From positions 62,001 to 126,000 of the forward strand of contig NZ_AFNU02000007.1 in assembly GCF_000215935.2 (NCBI RefSeq): DNA of 64,000 bases. Direction: 5' to 3'. Position numbers and translations under genes: made by a program. Shown here piece by piece: positions 51,494 to 60,470 of this stretch (position 1 is its first letter; each line of letters starts with the position of its first letter). The notes below the pieces were generated by a model that saw only the letters and a program-made list of their open reading frames with translations, did not search any database and was not told where the DNA came from. The stretch comes from Haloplasma contractile SSD-17B. GTDB taxonomy: Bacteria > Bacillota_I > Bacilli_A > Haloplasmatales > Haloplasmataceae.

Positions 51494-52588
51494 TTAACCT
51501 CTAAAATAATTATAGAACTCCCTAATGACATTGTTTTCATTAGCATAGTGAAGATCATTGATGTATTTTTTAATTTGGTTATCTTCATTTACTTTCATAA
51601 TTTCAACAAGTTCTCTATTCCTTTTTTCCAGGCGTTTAATATCATCCTGTGATGGGATTTTGTTACTCTTGCTAGAATTATTTGATTTAGTGGTAACAAC
51701 TAGATTCCAGATATCATCTGAGTAGATAAATGACCAAGGGATAACATGATCAATTGATATATCATCCATTGATATTACTTCACCTGTATAAAAATCACGA
51801 ACTTCACCTTGAGCAAATTGTAAAAGTAATAGTTTGCGATATTGAGTTAAGTTATTCCGCTTAACCTCCTCATCACCACTACCTTTAATTTTATTTGCGA
51901 TCTTCGGTGAATAATTATATTTTTCTAAAAGTAATGCCCACTTATAATTAAATAACTGTACAAGTATGTTACCTAATAGTTTAATTTCAATCACATGTTC
52001 AGAATCTAATTCAATGTATTTTTCTTTTTTATATAAAGTGTATATGCCAATATCATCGGTATCTTTTACTTTAGGAAACCTCCAGCAAACATCCTTTGAT
52101 AAACTAGATGGGATTTCTTTTATAATTGCTTTTGTAAATGCTTGATCTAATTGAAGGTTATTAGATGGGTATACCTTATTAAACCACTCAGGTTTTGTAG
52201 TTTTATATGCTTCCTTATAACTATCAATCAACTTATACGTGATCGTTTCAATAACTGGTCTTTTCTTCTTTTTAACATCCGATTGTTTTAAATCGAAGTA
52301 AAATATCTGATTCCAGTAGTATTTAAGGACTTTTTTACTAATATCCTTAAATGTGATCGTTACTTTTTCATCTTCTATCTTATCTGGCATATTCATACAG
52401 ATTTCAATTATAGCTCTACCCCAAGCTAATTTGTATGTATTATCATTATTCATTTCATCTAATATGGTAATCCACTTATCGATATAATTACTATATTCTA
52501 TCACACATAACCGCCCCAATATATTAATATTTATATTTCCATTATAAACCTTTTTATTACGATATTCAATTAACTCATGGTCTGTCAT
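51494..52588 (-). CDS. HNH endonuclease domain protein
   Basis: 364 residues, soluble. The HNH motif lies near the C-terminus: DFYTGEVISMDDISIDHVIPWSFIYSDDIWNLVVTTKSNNSSKSNKI (Asp-His-Val, then Asn, then Asn-Lys). No CxxC zinc ribs. The N-terminal 230 residues show no known domain. Such stand-alone HNH proteins are frequent in defence islands; here it lies next to the helicase-nuclease and McrBC genes. Its ATG lacks a strong ribosome binding site and a promoter-like TTCAAT-17-TATAAC at 52604-52632 would start transcription about ten bases before it, suggesting a nearly leaderless message. Confidence 0.75.
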   Translation of the reverse strand: MTDHELIEYRNKKVYNGNININILGRLCVIEYSNYIDKWITILDEMNNDNTYKLAWGRAIIEICMNMPDKIEDEKVTITFKDISKKVLKYYWNQIFYFDLKQSDVKKKKRPVIETITYKLIDSYKEAYKTTKPEWFNKVYPSNNLQLDQAFTKAIIKEIPSSLSKDVCWRFPKVKDTDDIGIYTLYKKEKYIELDSEHVIEIKLLGNILVQLFNYKWALLLEKYNYSPKIANKIKGSGDEEVKRNNLTQYRKLLLLQFAQGEVRDFYTGEVISMDDISIDHVIPWSFIYSDDIWNLVVTTKSNNSSKSNKIPSQDDIKRLEKRNRELVEIMKVNEDNQIKKYINDLHYANENNVIREFYNYFRG

Positions 52589-53199
52589 GTCATATTCACG
52601 AATGTTATAATGCAGTAAAAAGCAAAATTGAAGATGTTAGACCTGATATTGATAGAAGATGGTTGACAATATTTTTGAGAAAGTAATTAAAATAAGATAA
52701 TCAATACAATTATGTAAGTATTGTTTTTTATTGTTAAGATAATATATTTATCATTCAGAGGATAGTTCAAAATATGCATGATTTCCATTTACACACTTTT
52801 TTTAGAATTTAGTATACCTAATTTTAATACTCTATGAATTACTTTCGCCAAATTATTAAATAGGTTCATTTGTTGATTATTTCGTCTCCATATGACTGTG
52901 TAAACTATGATAAGTTTTTTTCAAATCCATTTCTAATAAGGATTAATTTATGCAGTTGTTTAGTGTTATAATTAAATGATTTTCTTTCGAATTCTTTCCA
53001 ATGGGGTTTCAAACTGTTTATTTAGTTAGAATTCCGTCTCAGCATTATAAAAATATACTTACTGAAGAAAAATCAGCTATATCACCTGTATCCAATATAT
53101 TTCTTTTCAATACTTTTATTTTCTTTCTTGATCTCTATTAAAATTATACCTCTTAATAATAGCCGAGTAATTATATAGTTTTTCACGAGGACACCAGTC
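52589..53199. other. Gap with remnants
   Basis: Besides the methyltransferase fragment, the minus-strand stretch about 52905-53020 reads PHWKEFERKSFNYNTKQLHK and LILIRNGFEKNLS before a stop, which looks like a scrap of a former gene. No intact frame. Confidence 0.4.
52600..52731 (+). pseudogene. Second copy of the methyltransferase 3' end with its terminator
   Basis: The frame NAVKSKIEDVRPDIDRRWLTIFLRK-stop (to 52686) matches the end of the methyltransferase at 49924-50496 (ITEDVRPDVDTKWLNVVLRK), and even the following stem-loop (CAATAC / GTATTG with a T run, 52701-52731) corresponds to that gene's terminator. The rest of the gene is absent. Same orientation as the intact copy. Confidence 0.8.
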
Positions 53200-56100
53200 C
53201 TACTTTAATATCTTCAAAATCGTATCCTTAATCAAATTGTAACGTCTTACGTAGTCATTTTTGATTGTAAAAATTTCTAGGTTGTGTTTTTTACATATTT
53301 GATGCTTTTTATAGTCACGGCTTTTTACCTGTTGATCCGTATAATGTTCAATACCCATTACCTCTATTGCTAATAATGGTTGCATTTGATGATTGTATAA
53401 GACGAAGTCAAAGTGAGCTTGGTTTGCATATAAAAACAAGTCATCGTTATTACTTACATCTAATACATCGGTAACCTTCTTTTTAGACTCTACTTTTATA
53501 CGGTCGTTAATGGTGATAAAGTGAGATACGGTGTCAAGTAATTCTTGTTCTGCCTTTGAATTGAACTGTTTGAAGTTTGATACTTTACTCTTAAATATTT
53601 CATCTGTTTTACCGGAAATAATAACATTTTCAGTATTTCCAATATAGCTGATTAAGTCTACTAGATCATTAGTACCTTGATCCTTTTTTGAAAGCTTCTT
53701 TATTTCATCTAAATCTGAAATTACGACTAATTCATTTTTAGCCCTTGTTGTCGCGACATTAATAAGTTCCTTATTATTTTTCACCCAGTCGAATGCCTTT
53801 GGATGTGTATCTGAAGTGATACCCAGACTCATAATGATCTTATCTTTTTCATTCCCCTGGAAAGTATGGATTGTACCAACTTTAACATCATTCATACCTT
53901 CTTTTTGCATGCGCTCCTTTATAAGTTCAGCTTGATTTCGGAACGGAGTAATAATTCCAATATCCTCACATGCATAAGTGTTCTTGATTTCCTGAACAAT
54001 CGAATCGACCTCTGTAATTGAGGTGTTTCTTTTCATTGAACTAAATCCATCTACATTTATCGCACGCAATGCTTCAACATTGCTCTCTGTATTTAATATT
54101 AGTTGGTCATCATAATACTTTTTATTGCTGAAATTAATAATTTCTTTTGCACATCTATAGTGATCTTTAAGCAAAATATAAAGAGATTGTTTGTCTACCT
54201 GCAACATTGTACTTAAGATCGAGTTATCTTTATAATCGTACTCATTTGGTATTTGATAAGTATTTTTTAACTCTTTATTTCGATAGTCAGATAGTAAGAT
54301 AATCGGTTTTAATTGATTGGGATCGCCTACAAAGAGTGCACGTTCCGCTCGTGTAAGTGGTATTAATGACTTTGCAACATCACATTGCCCAGCTTCATCC
54401 ATGATTAACAAATCAAAGACCGGTTTTGGTTCACCCAGTTTATAAGCTGAAATGTTTGTTGATATGATTGTAGGAAATACACGTAATACTTTACGAAGGT
54501 TGTTGCTCTTTCTGATATAATCATTAAATTCCCTTACCTTTTTCTTGACATTATCTGCATCAGTGTCACTCATAAGAATAATCTCTCTTAATGATTTATA
54601 ACTACTTTCTTTTAAGAGCATCCAGCGCTTTAAAGACTTATAGAATAGATAACTTGATAAGATAGCCTCATCCACCTGGAGTAAATTTATGATTTCAAAT
54701 TCATCAATTTCTTTGATTCCCTTTAATTCATTACTAAGTTTTCCTTTTTCTTCTTCTAGCTTTGATACCTTATTAAATTTAACAAACTCATCAAGTTCCT
54801 TATTTTCGTTAAAAATCTTTATCATATTTTCAATGGCACTTATTTTTTCTATAAGTACCTCACGTTCTTCATAATCTTTTAGTACACGATTTATTTTCTT
54901 GATGTCAGTTTGTATTTTATCTTCAAGTACATCTAGCGTGCGATCTAAGTTTTCAAAATCCTCTGGTAATGTTTGATATATCTTTTTTACTCGTCTAAGT
55001 GTCTTTGTTATTTCGTCATTGTTACCAAGTCGTAAGATTGGAAAGGCAGTCTTATTTCCTTTATAGCACAGTGCCTCGAACTTACGATAAATCCCGTTGA
55101 TTGCTTCATTGTTATTCGACGTAATCAGTACCGTTAAGTCATTATAAAATGCAGTCAGCAACGTGTTGAAGATTGTTGTTGTCTTACCTGTACCTGGAGG
55201 GCCTTGTACGTAAGTGACATCCTGGTTAACTGAGTTATAGATGACCCTGAGTTGGGAAAGATTGACCTTTGTATCAGACAATAAAATCTGATGTTTTTTC
55301 CGTCTCTGGTTAATCGTACCCACTGCTCCAAAGAATGCCTTAAGTGGTCTTGTTAATTGACTTTCAGAAAATAAAGTTTGTATTGCCTTATATTCTGATC
55401 GCAAGTTTATCATAAACCTTTTTGTAAACTGGAAGACATAAGGACGTTCATCTATAACATGTCCACGTTTAAGATTATTGCTAATCGATTCGATATAATA
55501 CTCACGATTGTCATCAAACTGGTCAATAAACGTTTCGGTGGATTCATCGATATACCTTGAAAGTTTAAAGTTACTTGTCTCTATATTATATTTCGGTAAA
55601 TCACTTGCCTTTAAAGTTTTCGTTGTAACATCTAATAACAGTTCGTAATACCGAATTGGTATAATACCAACATTACTCGCAATTGCTAGCGTATTGATTC
55701 CTAGTTTAATTTTCTTATAACCATGTTTCTTATTGAGTTCCTTTTGGTTTATTTTAATATGTTTTACGACATTTTTAAATTGATCATTGTTAAGTTTTAT
55801 ATTGTTATCTCGCTTAAATGAGTCGGTGTCGAGTCCACTTAACTCTGTATATTTACGTTCATAAAGCTGACTGTCTTCTTTATAGCAAGTTTCATAGTAG
55901 TTCAATACTTTCTCCTCTATCATATAAAAGTCGAGCCATCTAAACTGCTCATAGTTATTTATGATTTTATCAATTAAATACTCTGGTTTCTCATAGGTAG
56001 TCTCCTCAATGACTCGTACTGATTTAAATTTATTAAAGTAGACTGTAGCACTTGCCATATACCCCTTATTATGATCGCGTTCATACATTTCATGATTAAA

Positions 56101-56247
56101 CATCTCAACTTCAAATTTTTTATATTTGGGATGGATGTCTTTTATTGCACACCAAAAACGAGTATCTCCTTTTTCATTTTGATACTCGACTGTAAGCCAC
56201 TTACCTTCTTTTATCGCCTTTGATATTTCGACTCCTTTTTTACTCAT
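53200..56247 (-). CDS. WYL-SF1 helicase-DUF2726 nuclease fusion (probable defence protein)
   Basis: 1015 residues. N-terminus: WYL-like domain (KAIKEGKWLTVEYQNEKGDTRFWCAIKDI). Middle: superfamily-1 DNA2/NAM7/Upf1-type helicase with Walker A VQGPPGTGKTTT (near 350), a coiled-coil insert, Walker B LLIMDEAGQ, GDPNQLKPI, TIHTFQGNEKDKIIMS and NVATTRAKNEL. C-terminus (about 890-1015): DUF2726-like PD-(D/E)XK nuclease with SKAEQELLD, LFLYANQAHFDFVLYN and LLAIEVMGIEHYTD. Fusions of this kind occur in phage-defence islands. Alone-standing gene without near partner; AGGAG-type site is not obvious, ATG at 56247. Confidence 0.85.
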   Translation of the reverse strand: MSKKGVEISKAIKEGKWLTVEYQNEKGDTRFWCAIKDIHPKYKKFEVEMFNHEMYERDHNKGYMASATVYFNKFKSVRVIEETTYEKPEYLIDKIINNYEQFRWLDFYMIEEKVLNYYETCYKEDSQLYERKYTELSGLDTDSFKRDNNIKLNNDQFKNVVKHIKINQKELNKKHGYKKIKLGINTLAIASNVGIIPIRYYELLLDVTTKTLKASDLPKYNIETSNFKLSRYIDESTETFIDQFDDNREYYIESISNNLKRGHVIDERPYVFQFTKRFMINLRSEYKAIQTLFSESQLTRPLKAFFGAVGTINQRRKKHQILLSDTKVNLSQLRVIYNSVNQDVTYVQGPPGTGKTTTIFNTLLTAFYNDLTVLITSNNNEAINGIYRKFEALCYKGNKTAFPILRLGNNDEITKTLRRVKKIYQTLPEDFENLDRTLDVLEDKIQTDIKKINRVLKDYEEREVLIEKISAIENMIKIFNENKELDEFVKFNKVSKLEEEKGKLSNELKGIKEIDEFEIINLLQVDEAILSSYLFYKSLKRWMLLKESSYKSLREIILMSDTDADNVKKKVREFNDYIRKSNNLRKVLRVFPTIISTNISAYKLGEPKPVFDLLIMDEAGQCDVAKSLIPLTRAERALFVGDPNQLKPIILLSDYRNKELKNTYQIPNEYDYKDNSILSTMLQVDKQSLYILLKDHYRCAKEIINFSNKKYYDDQLILNTESNVEALRAINVDGFSSMKRNTSITEVDSIVQEIKNTYACEDIGIITPFRNQAELIKERMQKEGMNDVKVGTIHTFQGNEKDKIIMSLGITSDTHPKAFDWVKNNKELINVATTRAKNELVVISDLDEIKKLSKKDQGTNDLVDLISYIGNTENVIISGKTDEIFKSKVSNFKQFNSKAEQELLDTVSHFITINDRIKVESKKKVTDVLDVSNNDDLFLYANQAHFDFVLYNHQMQPLLAIEVMGIEHYTDQQVKSRDYKKHQICKKHNLEIFTIKNDYVRRYNLIKDTILKILK

Positions 56248-56381
56248 ATTTCAACAACCCCAATTGTTAAATTTTGTATTTATTATATTATATTGTTGAT
56301 TATAGCAGGAAATAGAAAAAATAACAAAAATGAAGATACTTTATATAAAAACAACTAAATAAACAGAGAAATATATGATGA

Positions 56382-56417
56382 TAGGCTTATCAAAAAGTTA
56401 TTTGATAAGCCTATTTA
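56382..56417 (-). terminator. Hairpin after mcrC
   Basis: 12-base-pair stem ATAGGCTTATCA / TGATAAGCCTAT, 18 bases past the stop. The U tract is weak, so it may be a transcript-end stabiliser. Confidence 0.6.
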
Positions 56418-56434
56418 TAACAAAATATTCTATT

Positions 56435-57691
56435 TTAATATAAACTGTTCACTAGAATATTAGACATCATTTGAAACTCTTCACCCAAATCTATTATCAC
56501 AACTTTTATTTGAAGTGTATGGTTATATACCGGTATATCAATCTTTGAGATAATTGGTCCATTCTCGTTATAGTGTAAAAACTTAGGATATACTAATGCG
56601 ACATGATTACATCGGTTTTTTACACTATATGCTAACATTTGATAGATATCAGATTGAGATATTTTTAAATTGCCATTTTGGTCTATTGCCTCTTTGTACT
56701 TAGCATCTAATATTAGCCTAACCTGGTTGTGTTCATCTAGTAATGATATATCAGGGTTTAATTGCACAAAGTTTTTATCATTTAATTTACCTAGATAGTT
56801 AACAGGACCTTGGTATTTAGGTGTCAACTTCTCATTCTCTGAATTATATGATATTAGTTCAAATAAATATTTTTCAAATAATCGGTTAACTGGTACTAAA
56901 AAACTAAATGTAAAGTCATCACCTTTATTAAGGTTTGGTTGTGAATTTTCATAGAATAATTTAGCCATATTGAAAACAGGTCTATATACACTATTTAGAC
57001 GTGTGAATTTTACCGTTTTCCATATCTCATTTGTTATTTTAATAGGTTTTACATCCTCTAGCCATAGCAATGCTTGCTTTAACTTAATTTTATTTTCCTG
57101 TATTTTCGTTATTACTATTAAATGTTGAATAATAGTCTTGAAAATACGATTTAATAAAATATTAGTAGAAAAATCATCATAGGACACATGATGAATATGA
57201 TGTCTAAAACTGTTTTGCTTTATTGATTCTGTAAAGTCAATTTTACCTTTAATAAAACTTTGATTTTCTGAATGTTGAATGTATCCTCTATTCACATCCC
57301 GTTTTAATAAATTTAACAACTGATCTATAAATAAGGTAATGTATAACTCTAATAAATCACCATTGTATGTTGATAACTTTTGTGGACTTGGAATCCTTTT
57401 TATGCTAATAAAACGAGAGTGATAGAGCATTTTTACTAAAAGATCAAAAGATTGATTAAACACTTCCTCACTTGAGTACCAAGTGATTTTAGGATAAATC
57501 ATGAGCCGTGTCTTGTTTATATGAACGAAACCAACATAATGTTTTATTAATAATTTACCATCTGCTTCTAATGAAACATTATTTTCACCAATTATCGATT
57601 TTAAATCTAATATATCTGCTTCTTGTTCTTTAGTAAGCGTTAACCCTATAGACTGGTCTTCAAAAATTTTTATCAGACTACTTTTATTCAT
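56435..57691 (-). CDS. mcrC: McrC, nuclease subunit of McrBC restriction system
   Basis: About 418 residues. The C-terminal PD-(D/E)XK centre is visible: LNPDISLLDEHNQVRLILDAKYK (Asp ... Asp-Ala-Lys). McrC binds the McrB ring and cuts modified DNA. Its ATG at 57691 overlaps the end of mcrB and has GAGGA eight bases before it inside mcrB, so expression is coupled. Slightly longer than E. coli McrC with an extra N-terminal DUF-like segment, common in these systems. Confidence 0.92.
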   Translation of the reverse strand: MNKSSLIKIFEDQSIGLTLTKEQEADILDLKSIIGENNVSLEADGKLLIKHYVGFVHINKTRLMIYPKITWYSSEEVFNQSFDLLVKMLYHSRFISIKRIPSPQKLSTYNGDLLELYITLFIDQLLNLLKRDVNRGYIQHSENQSFIKGKIDFTESIKQNSFRHHIHHVSYDDFSTNILLNRIFKTIIQHLIVITKIQENKIKLKQALLWLEDVKPIKITNEIWKTVKFTRLNSVYRPVFNMAKLFYENSQPNLNKGDDFTFSFLVPVNRLFEKYLFELISYNSENEKLTPKYQGPVNYLGKLNDKNFVQLNPDISLLDEHNQVRLILDAKYKEAIDQNGNLKISQSDIYQMLAYSVKNRCNHVALVYPKFLHYNENGPIISKIDIPVYNHTLQIKVVIIDLGEEFQMMSNILVNSLY

Positions 57692-60002
57692 GATTATCCT
57701 CAAAATATAAAGAAACTAATTGTTCTTCAAATTCAGACTTACCATTTGACTGAGTAGATGTACTTAAGAAGTTAACATTACCATTTTTATTATAAAATTT
57801 GTTTCCAACAATATAAATCAGAGAATCTACATCATTATAAAAATATTCGCTTAGTAATGGTAATATTTTAAAGTACCATGTATTATACAAATCATCTAAA
57901 GAAGCAATTCCCATCAAGTAGGCATGACCAATTCTATGATCACGATCAAAACGATTAACAATTTTCTTGTTTATAAGATCTAATAGCTTTTTTAGATCCA
58001 CGGTATCATTAATGATTGGATTATCGGACTCAGATAGAACACTAGAATCTGGTTCTACTTCAACAAATGTAAAACGTCTTCTAAGTGCTGTGTCTATTGT
58101 GGCAATGGAACGGTCAGCTGTATTCATAGTACCAATAATATACAGGTTGTTAGGTACTGTAAATTCCTTTTTAGAGTATGGTAGATAAATTTTTAGTTTT
58201 CCTCTTTTATCATCTTCAATCAAAGTGATTAATTCCCCAAAGATTTTCGATATATTTCCTCTGTTGATTTCATCTATTACCATATAGTATGGCTTTATTT
58301 GCTTATTATCTTCAGTTGTTTTATTTTTAGTATGCTCTAAGATCATGTCTACTACATTCGGAATAGAAATTCGTTTGCTCAATGAATAGATTGTTTTCAT
58401 CGTTAGTGCTTTGTTATTGTTATATTTTAAGATATTAATTGGATATTCTAAATCTTTAAACCACTCCACGTTTCTTCTATGACGATACGTATCACGACCC
58501 TCTTCGTATTCATATTCACCTTTTACAACGCCTATCATTCGAACGGTCTCTCTCGAATCATAAACCATCACAATATCTCCATTTGAAATCTTATTGACAA
58601 AAGCATCAATTGTATTCGCATTTTGAGTGGGATTATCACCAAATTCACTGCTATCGAGAGAATTTAATATATCATCATAGGTCATTTCACTAAAATCTTG
58701 ATTTTCAAAATGAATTGCAATCTGATTTGTATAAATACATTCCTGATAAATGGAATTATCATTTCTTTTTCCTAATGATATCTTCCATACTGTACTGTCA
58801 GAATTAATCATATCAACATAATGCGCATTATTTTGATTCTTTATGATTTCTTTTCCAGCATTTATACTATGTTCCTTAAACACGCCATTCTCAATTTTAT
58901 AACCGATTTCATCATTTTGATTACTATCTATAACGGGACGAATCCCCTCTATAAACTCCTCATAAGAATAAGACTGATGAAACGTTATATATTTTACACG
59001 TTTTTCACTTTCTGCCTGTTCAAAATTACTGTTTGAATTGAAGTGTTTTTTCTCGAATGTATCAATGATTTTCTCAGTAGCATAAGTTTTACCTGTACCA
59101 GGAGGACCATATAAAATCATATTAGCATTAAAGTTTAATAAGTCTGCATATTCCTCATAACCACTTTCATCCTCTGATTGATTATTTAGATGTAAAGTAC
59201 TTTTATTTAAATTTGAAGTATCTTCTTTTTCATTAGATTGAGAGGGGGTATATGTTCGTTTCCTACCAACTAATAAATTATCATATAGTTTTATTGGATT
59301 GGCTACTTTAAAGTAACCACTTTTTTCTAAACCACCTATAACAGATATCAAAAATTTCTTCTTATTTGTAGCATTATCCTCAATCGAATATTGCTTTAAT
59401 TCTCTAATCGTATATTTGCCATCCTCTTTGTTTCGCTCTTCGTATAAGTCATTAAACTCTTTGTAAGTATTAAAAGAACCATCGTAAAACTGCTCAATCT
59501 GTTTTATTCGCATTTCATCAAGGTTGTTAATCGTTACTCGTATATCACCATCTTTGTATTCGATGTCAGCATCGTCCAATGCTATATAGATATTTATTCC
59601 ATTATTTTTAAATTCAATATCTTTTGGATGGGGACACTTACTAGTCGTTTTTATAGGAATAAAACCCAGACTTTTAACACTCTTTGTAGATTTATTAACT
59701 AAATTTAAATTGTGGATAAAATGTTTATATCGAGTAAAATCATTTGTCGTATTCACATCTTTAAACCGTTTTATTTCCTCAAATCTTAAAACACCTTTGT
59801 CTCTCGGATTTACTGGATTGTCCATTTCAGTATATTCTGTTGCTTTCCAAAGACCTATTATATTACCTTTATAACTTGCGTAAACATAGTCTCCTACTTC
59901 TACCTCCCCATACCATGGGCTTCCTTCTGCACCTGCTGAATAATACTTTCTTTTAATTTGATCTGGATTATGCTTACTAAATTTACCAATAAACAACTTC
60001 AT
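57684..60002 (-). CDS. mcrB: McrB, GTP-dependent motor subunit with two putative modification-reader domains
   Basis: 772 residues. N-terminal region (1-130: EVGDYVYASYKGNIIGLWKATEYTEM) looks like a PUA/EVE-type reader; residues about 130-250 are unknown. The AAA+ domain has Walker A YGPPGTGKTYATEKI (near 300), Walker B VIDEINRGNISKIFGELI and the McrB signature MNTADRSIATID. Between the Walker motifs (about 385-515) is an inserted domain, TVWKISLGKRND, NKISNGDIVMVYDSRE, GVVKGEYEYEEG and HRRNVEWF, typical of EVE-like modules in McrB homologs. It should recognise modified DNA and drive McrC cleavage. Which modification cannot be told. Confidence 0.9.
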   Translation of the reverse strand: MKLFIGKFSKHNPDQIKRKYYSAGAEGSPWYGEVEVGDYVYASYKGNIIGLWKATEYTEMDNPVNPRDKGVLRFEEIKRFKDVNTTNDFTRYKHFIHNLNLVNKSTKSVKSLGFIPIKTTSKCPHPKDIEFKNNGINIYIALDDADIEYKDGDIRVTINNLDEMRIKQIEQFYDGSFNTYKEFNDLYEERNKEDGKYTIRELKQYSIEDNATNKKKFLISVIGGLEKSGYFKVANPIKLYDNLLVGRKRTYTPSQSNEKEDTSNLNKSTLHLNNQSEDESGYEEYADLLNFNANMILYGPPGTGKTYATEKIIDTFEKKHFNSNSNFEQAESEKRVKYITFHQSYSYEEFIEGIRPVIDSNQNDEIGYKIENGVFKEHSINAGKEIIKNQNNAHYVDMINSDSTVWKISLGKRNDNSIYQECIYTNQIAIHFENQDFSEMTYDDILNSLDSSEFGDNPTQNANTIDAFVNKISNGDIVMVYDSRETVRMIGVVKGEYEYEEGRDTYRHRRNVEWFKDLEYPINILKYNNNKALTMKTIYSLSKRISIPNVVDMILEHTKNKTTEDNKQIKPYYMVIDEINRGNISKIFGELITLIEDDKRGKLKIYLPYSKKEFTVPNNLYIIGTMNTADRSIATIDTALRRRFTFVEVEPDSSVLSESDNPIINDTVDLKKLLDLINKKIVNRFDRDHRIGHAYLMGIASLDDLYNTWYFKILPLLSEYFYNDVDSLIYIVGNKFYNKNGNVNFLSTSTQSNGKSEFEEQLVSLYFEDNHE

Positions 60003-60085
60003 TTTATTACCTCCTAATTTTTACCACCAAATTTACATCAATTATAACAGATAATTCTATATATTTCGATAACAACCTTAAGAAT

Positions 60086-60430
60086 ATGAATAAGGATATA
60101 CAGAGTTATGACCCAGCATAAGATTCATCTAACAACTTTGACAAGTATGCATTTTTCATTATTCAAGGATATCTTAAAAATGATTTTACTAAGCAGACGC
60201 GTATTCGTAACAATGAAGTATCATTTGAAGATGATACGACTGACATTAGTAGACCAAACTTTACAGCAATGCTTGAAGTCGATGAGATGCTCAATATCTT
60301 ACCGGATAAAGAGCATAAAATAAGGTTTACTTCAAATCTATTTCTACAAACAATTATATATATAACCACTAAAAAAAGAGCAAATCCAAATATGAAAATG
60401 CTCTTATTTTCATGCGGCAAACTAAATTAA
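60086..60430 (+). pseudogene. Plus-strand gene remnant, unknown
   Basis: Frame MNKDIQSYDPA, then TAA (60119-60121), then DSSNNFDKYAFFIIQGYLKN, DFTKQTRIRNNEVSFEDDTT, DISRPNFTAMLEVDEMLNIL and PDKEHKIRFTSNLF without further stop until 60430. The composition is protein-like, but the start is cut by a stop and the end runs into the neighbouring terminator. Family not recognised. Confidence 0.45.
60371..60410 (-). terminator. Intrinsic terminator after the ADP-ribosylglycohydrolase gene
   Basis: Stem AGAGCA / TGCTCT with AT-rich loop followed by TTTTTTT on the minus strand. Confidence 0.75.
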
Positions 60431-60470
60431 CTGTTAACTCTTTTAGATTATTGAACTCTCATAAATACTC

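Larger units (their letters stand above)
60003..60470. other. Gap with gene remnant and terminator
   Basis: Contains the mcrB upstream region, a plus-strand coding remnant (60086-60430) and the terminator of the hydrolase gene. Confidence 0.5.

Noticed and set aside
51494-52588. HNH protein as Cas9-, TnpB- or IscB-like nuclease
   Set aside because: Only 364 residues with a C-terminal HNH and no RuvC motifs, bridge helix, or repeats nearby.
53200-56247. Helicase gene as a conjugation or replication helicase
   Set aside because: Upf1-like SF1 motifs with DUF2726 and WYL domains do not fit relaxase, UvrD/Rep or PcrA architectures.
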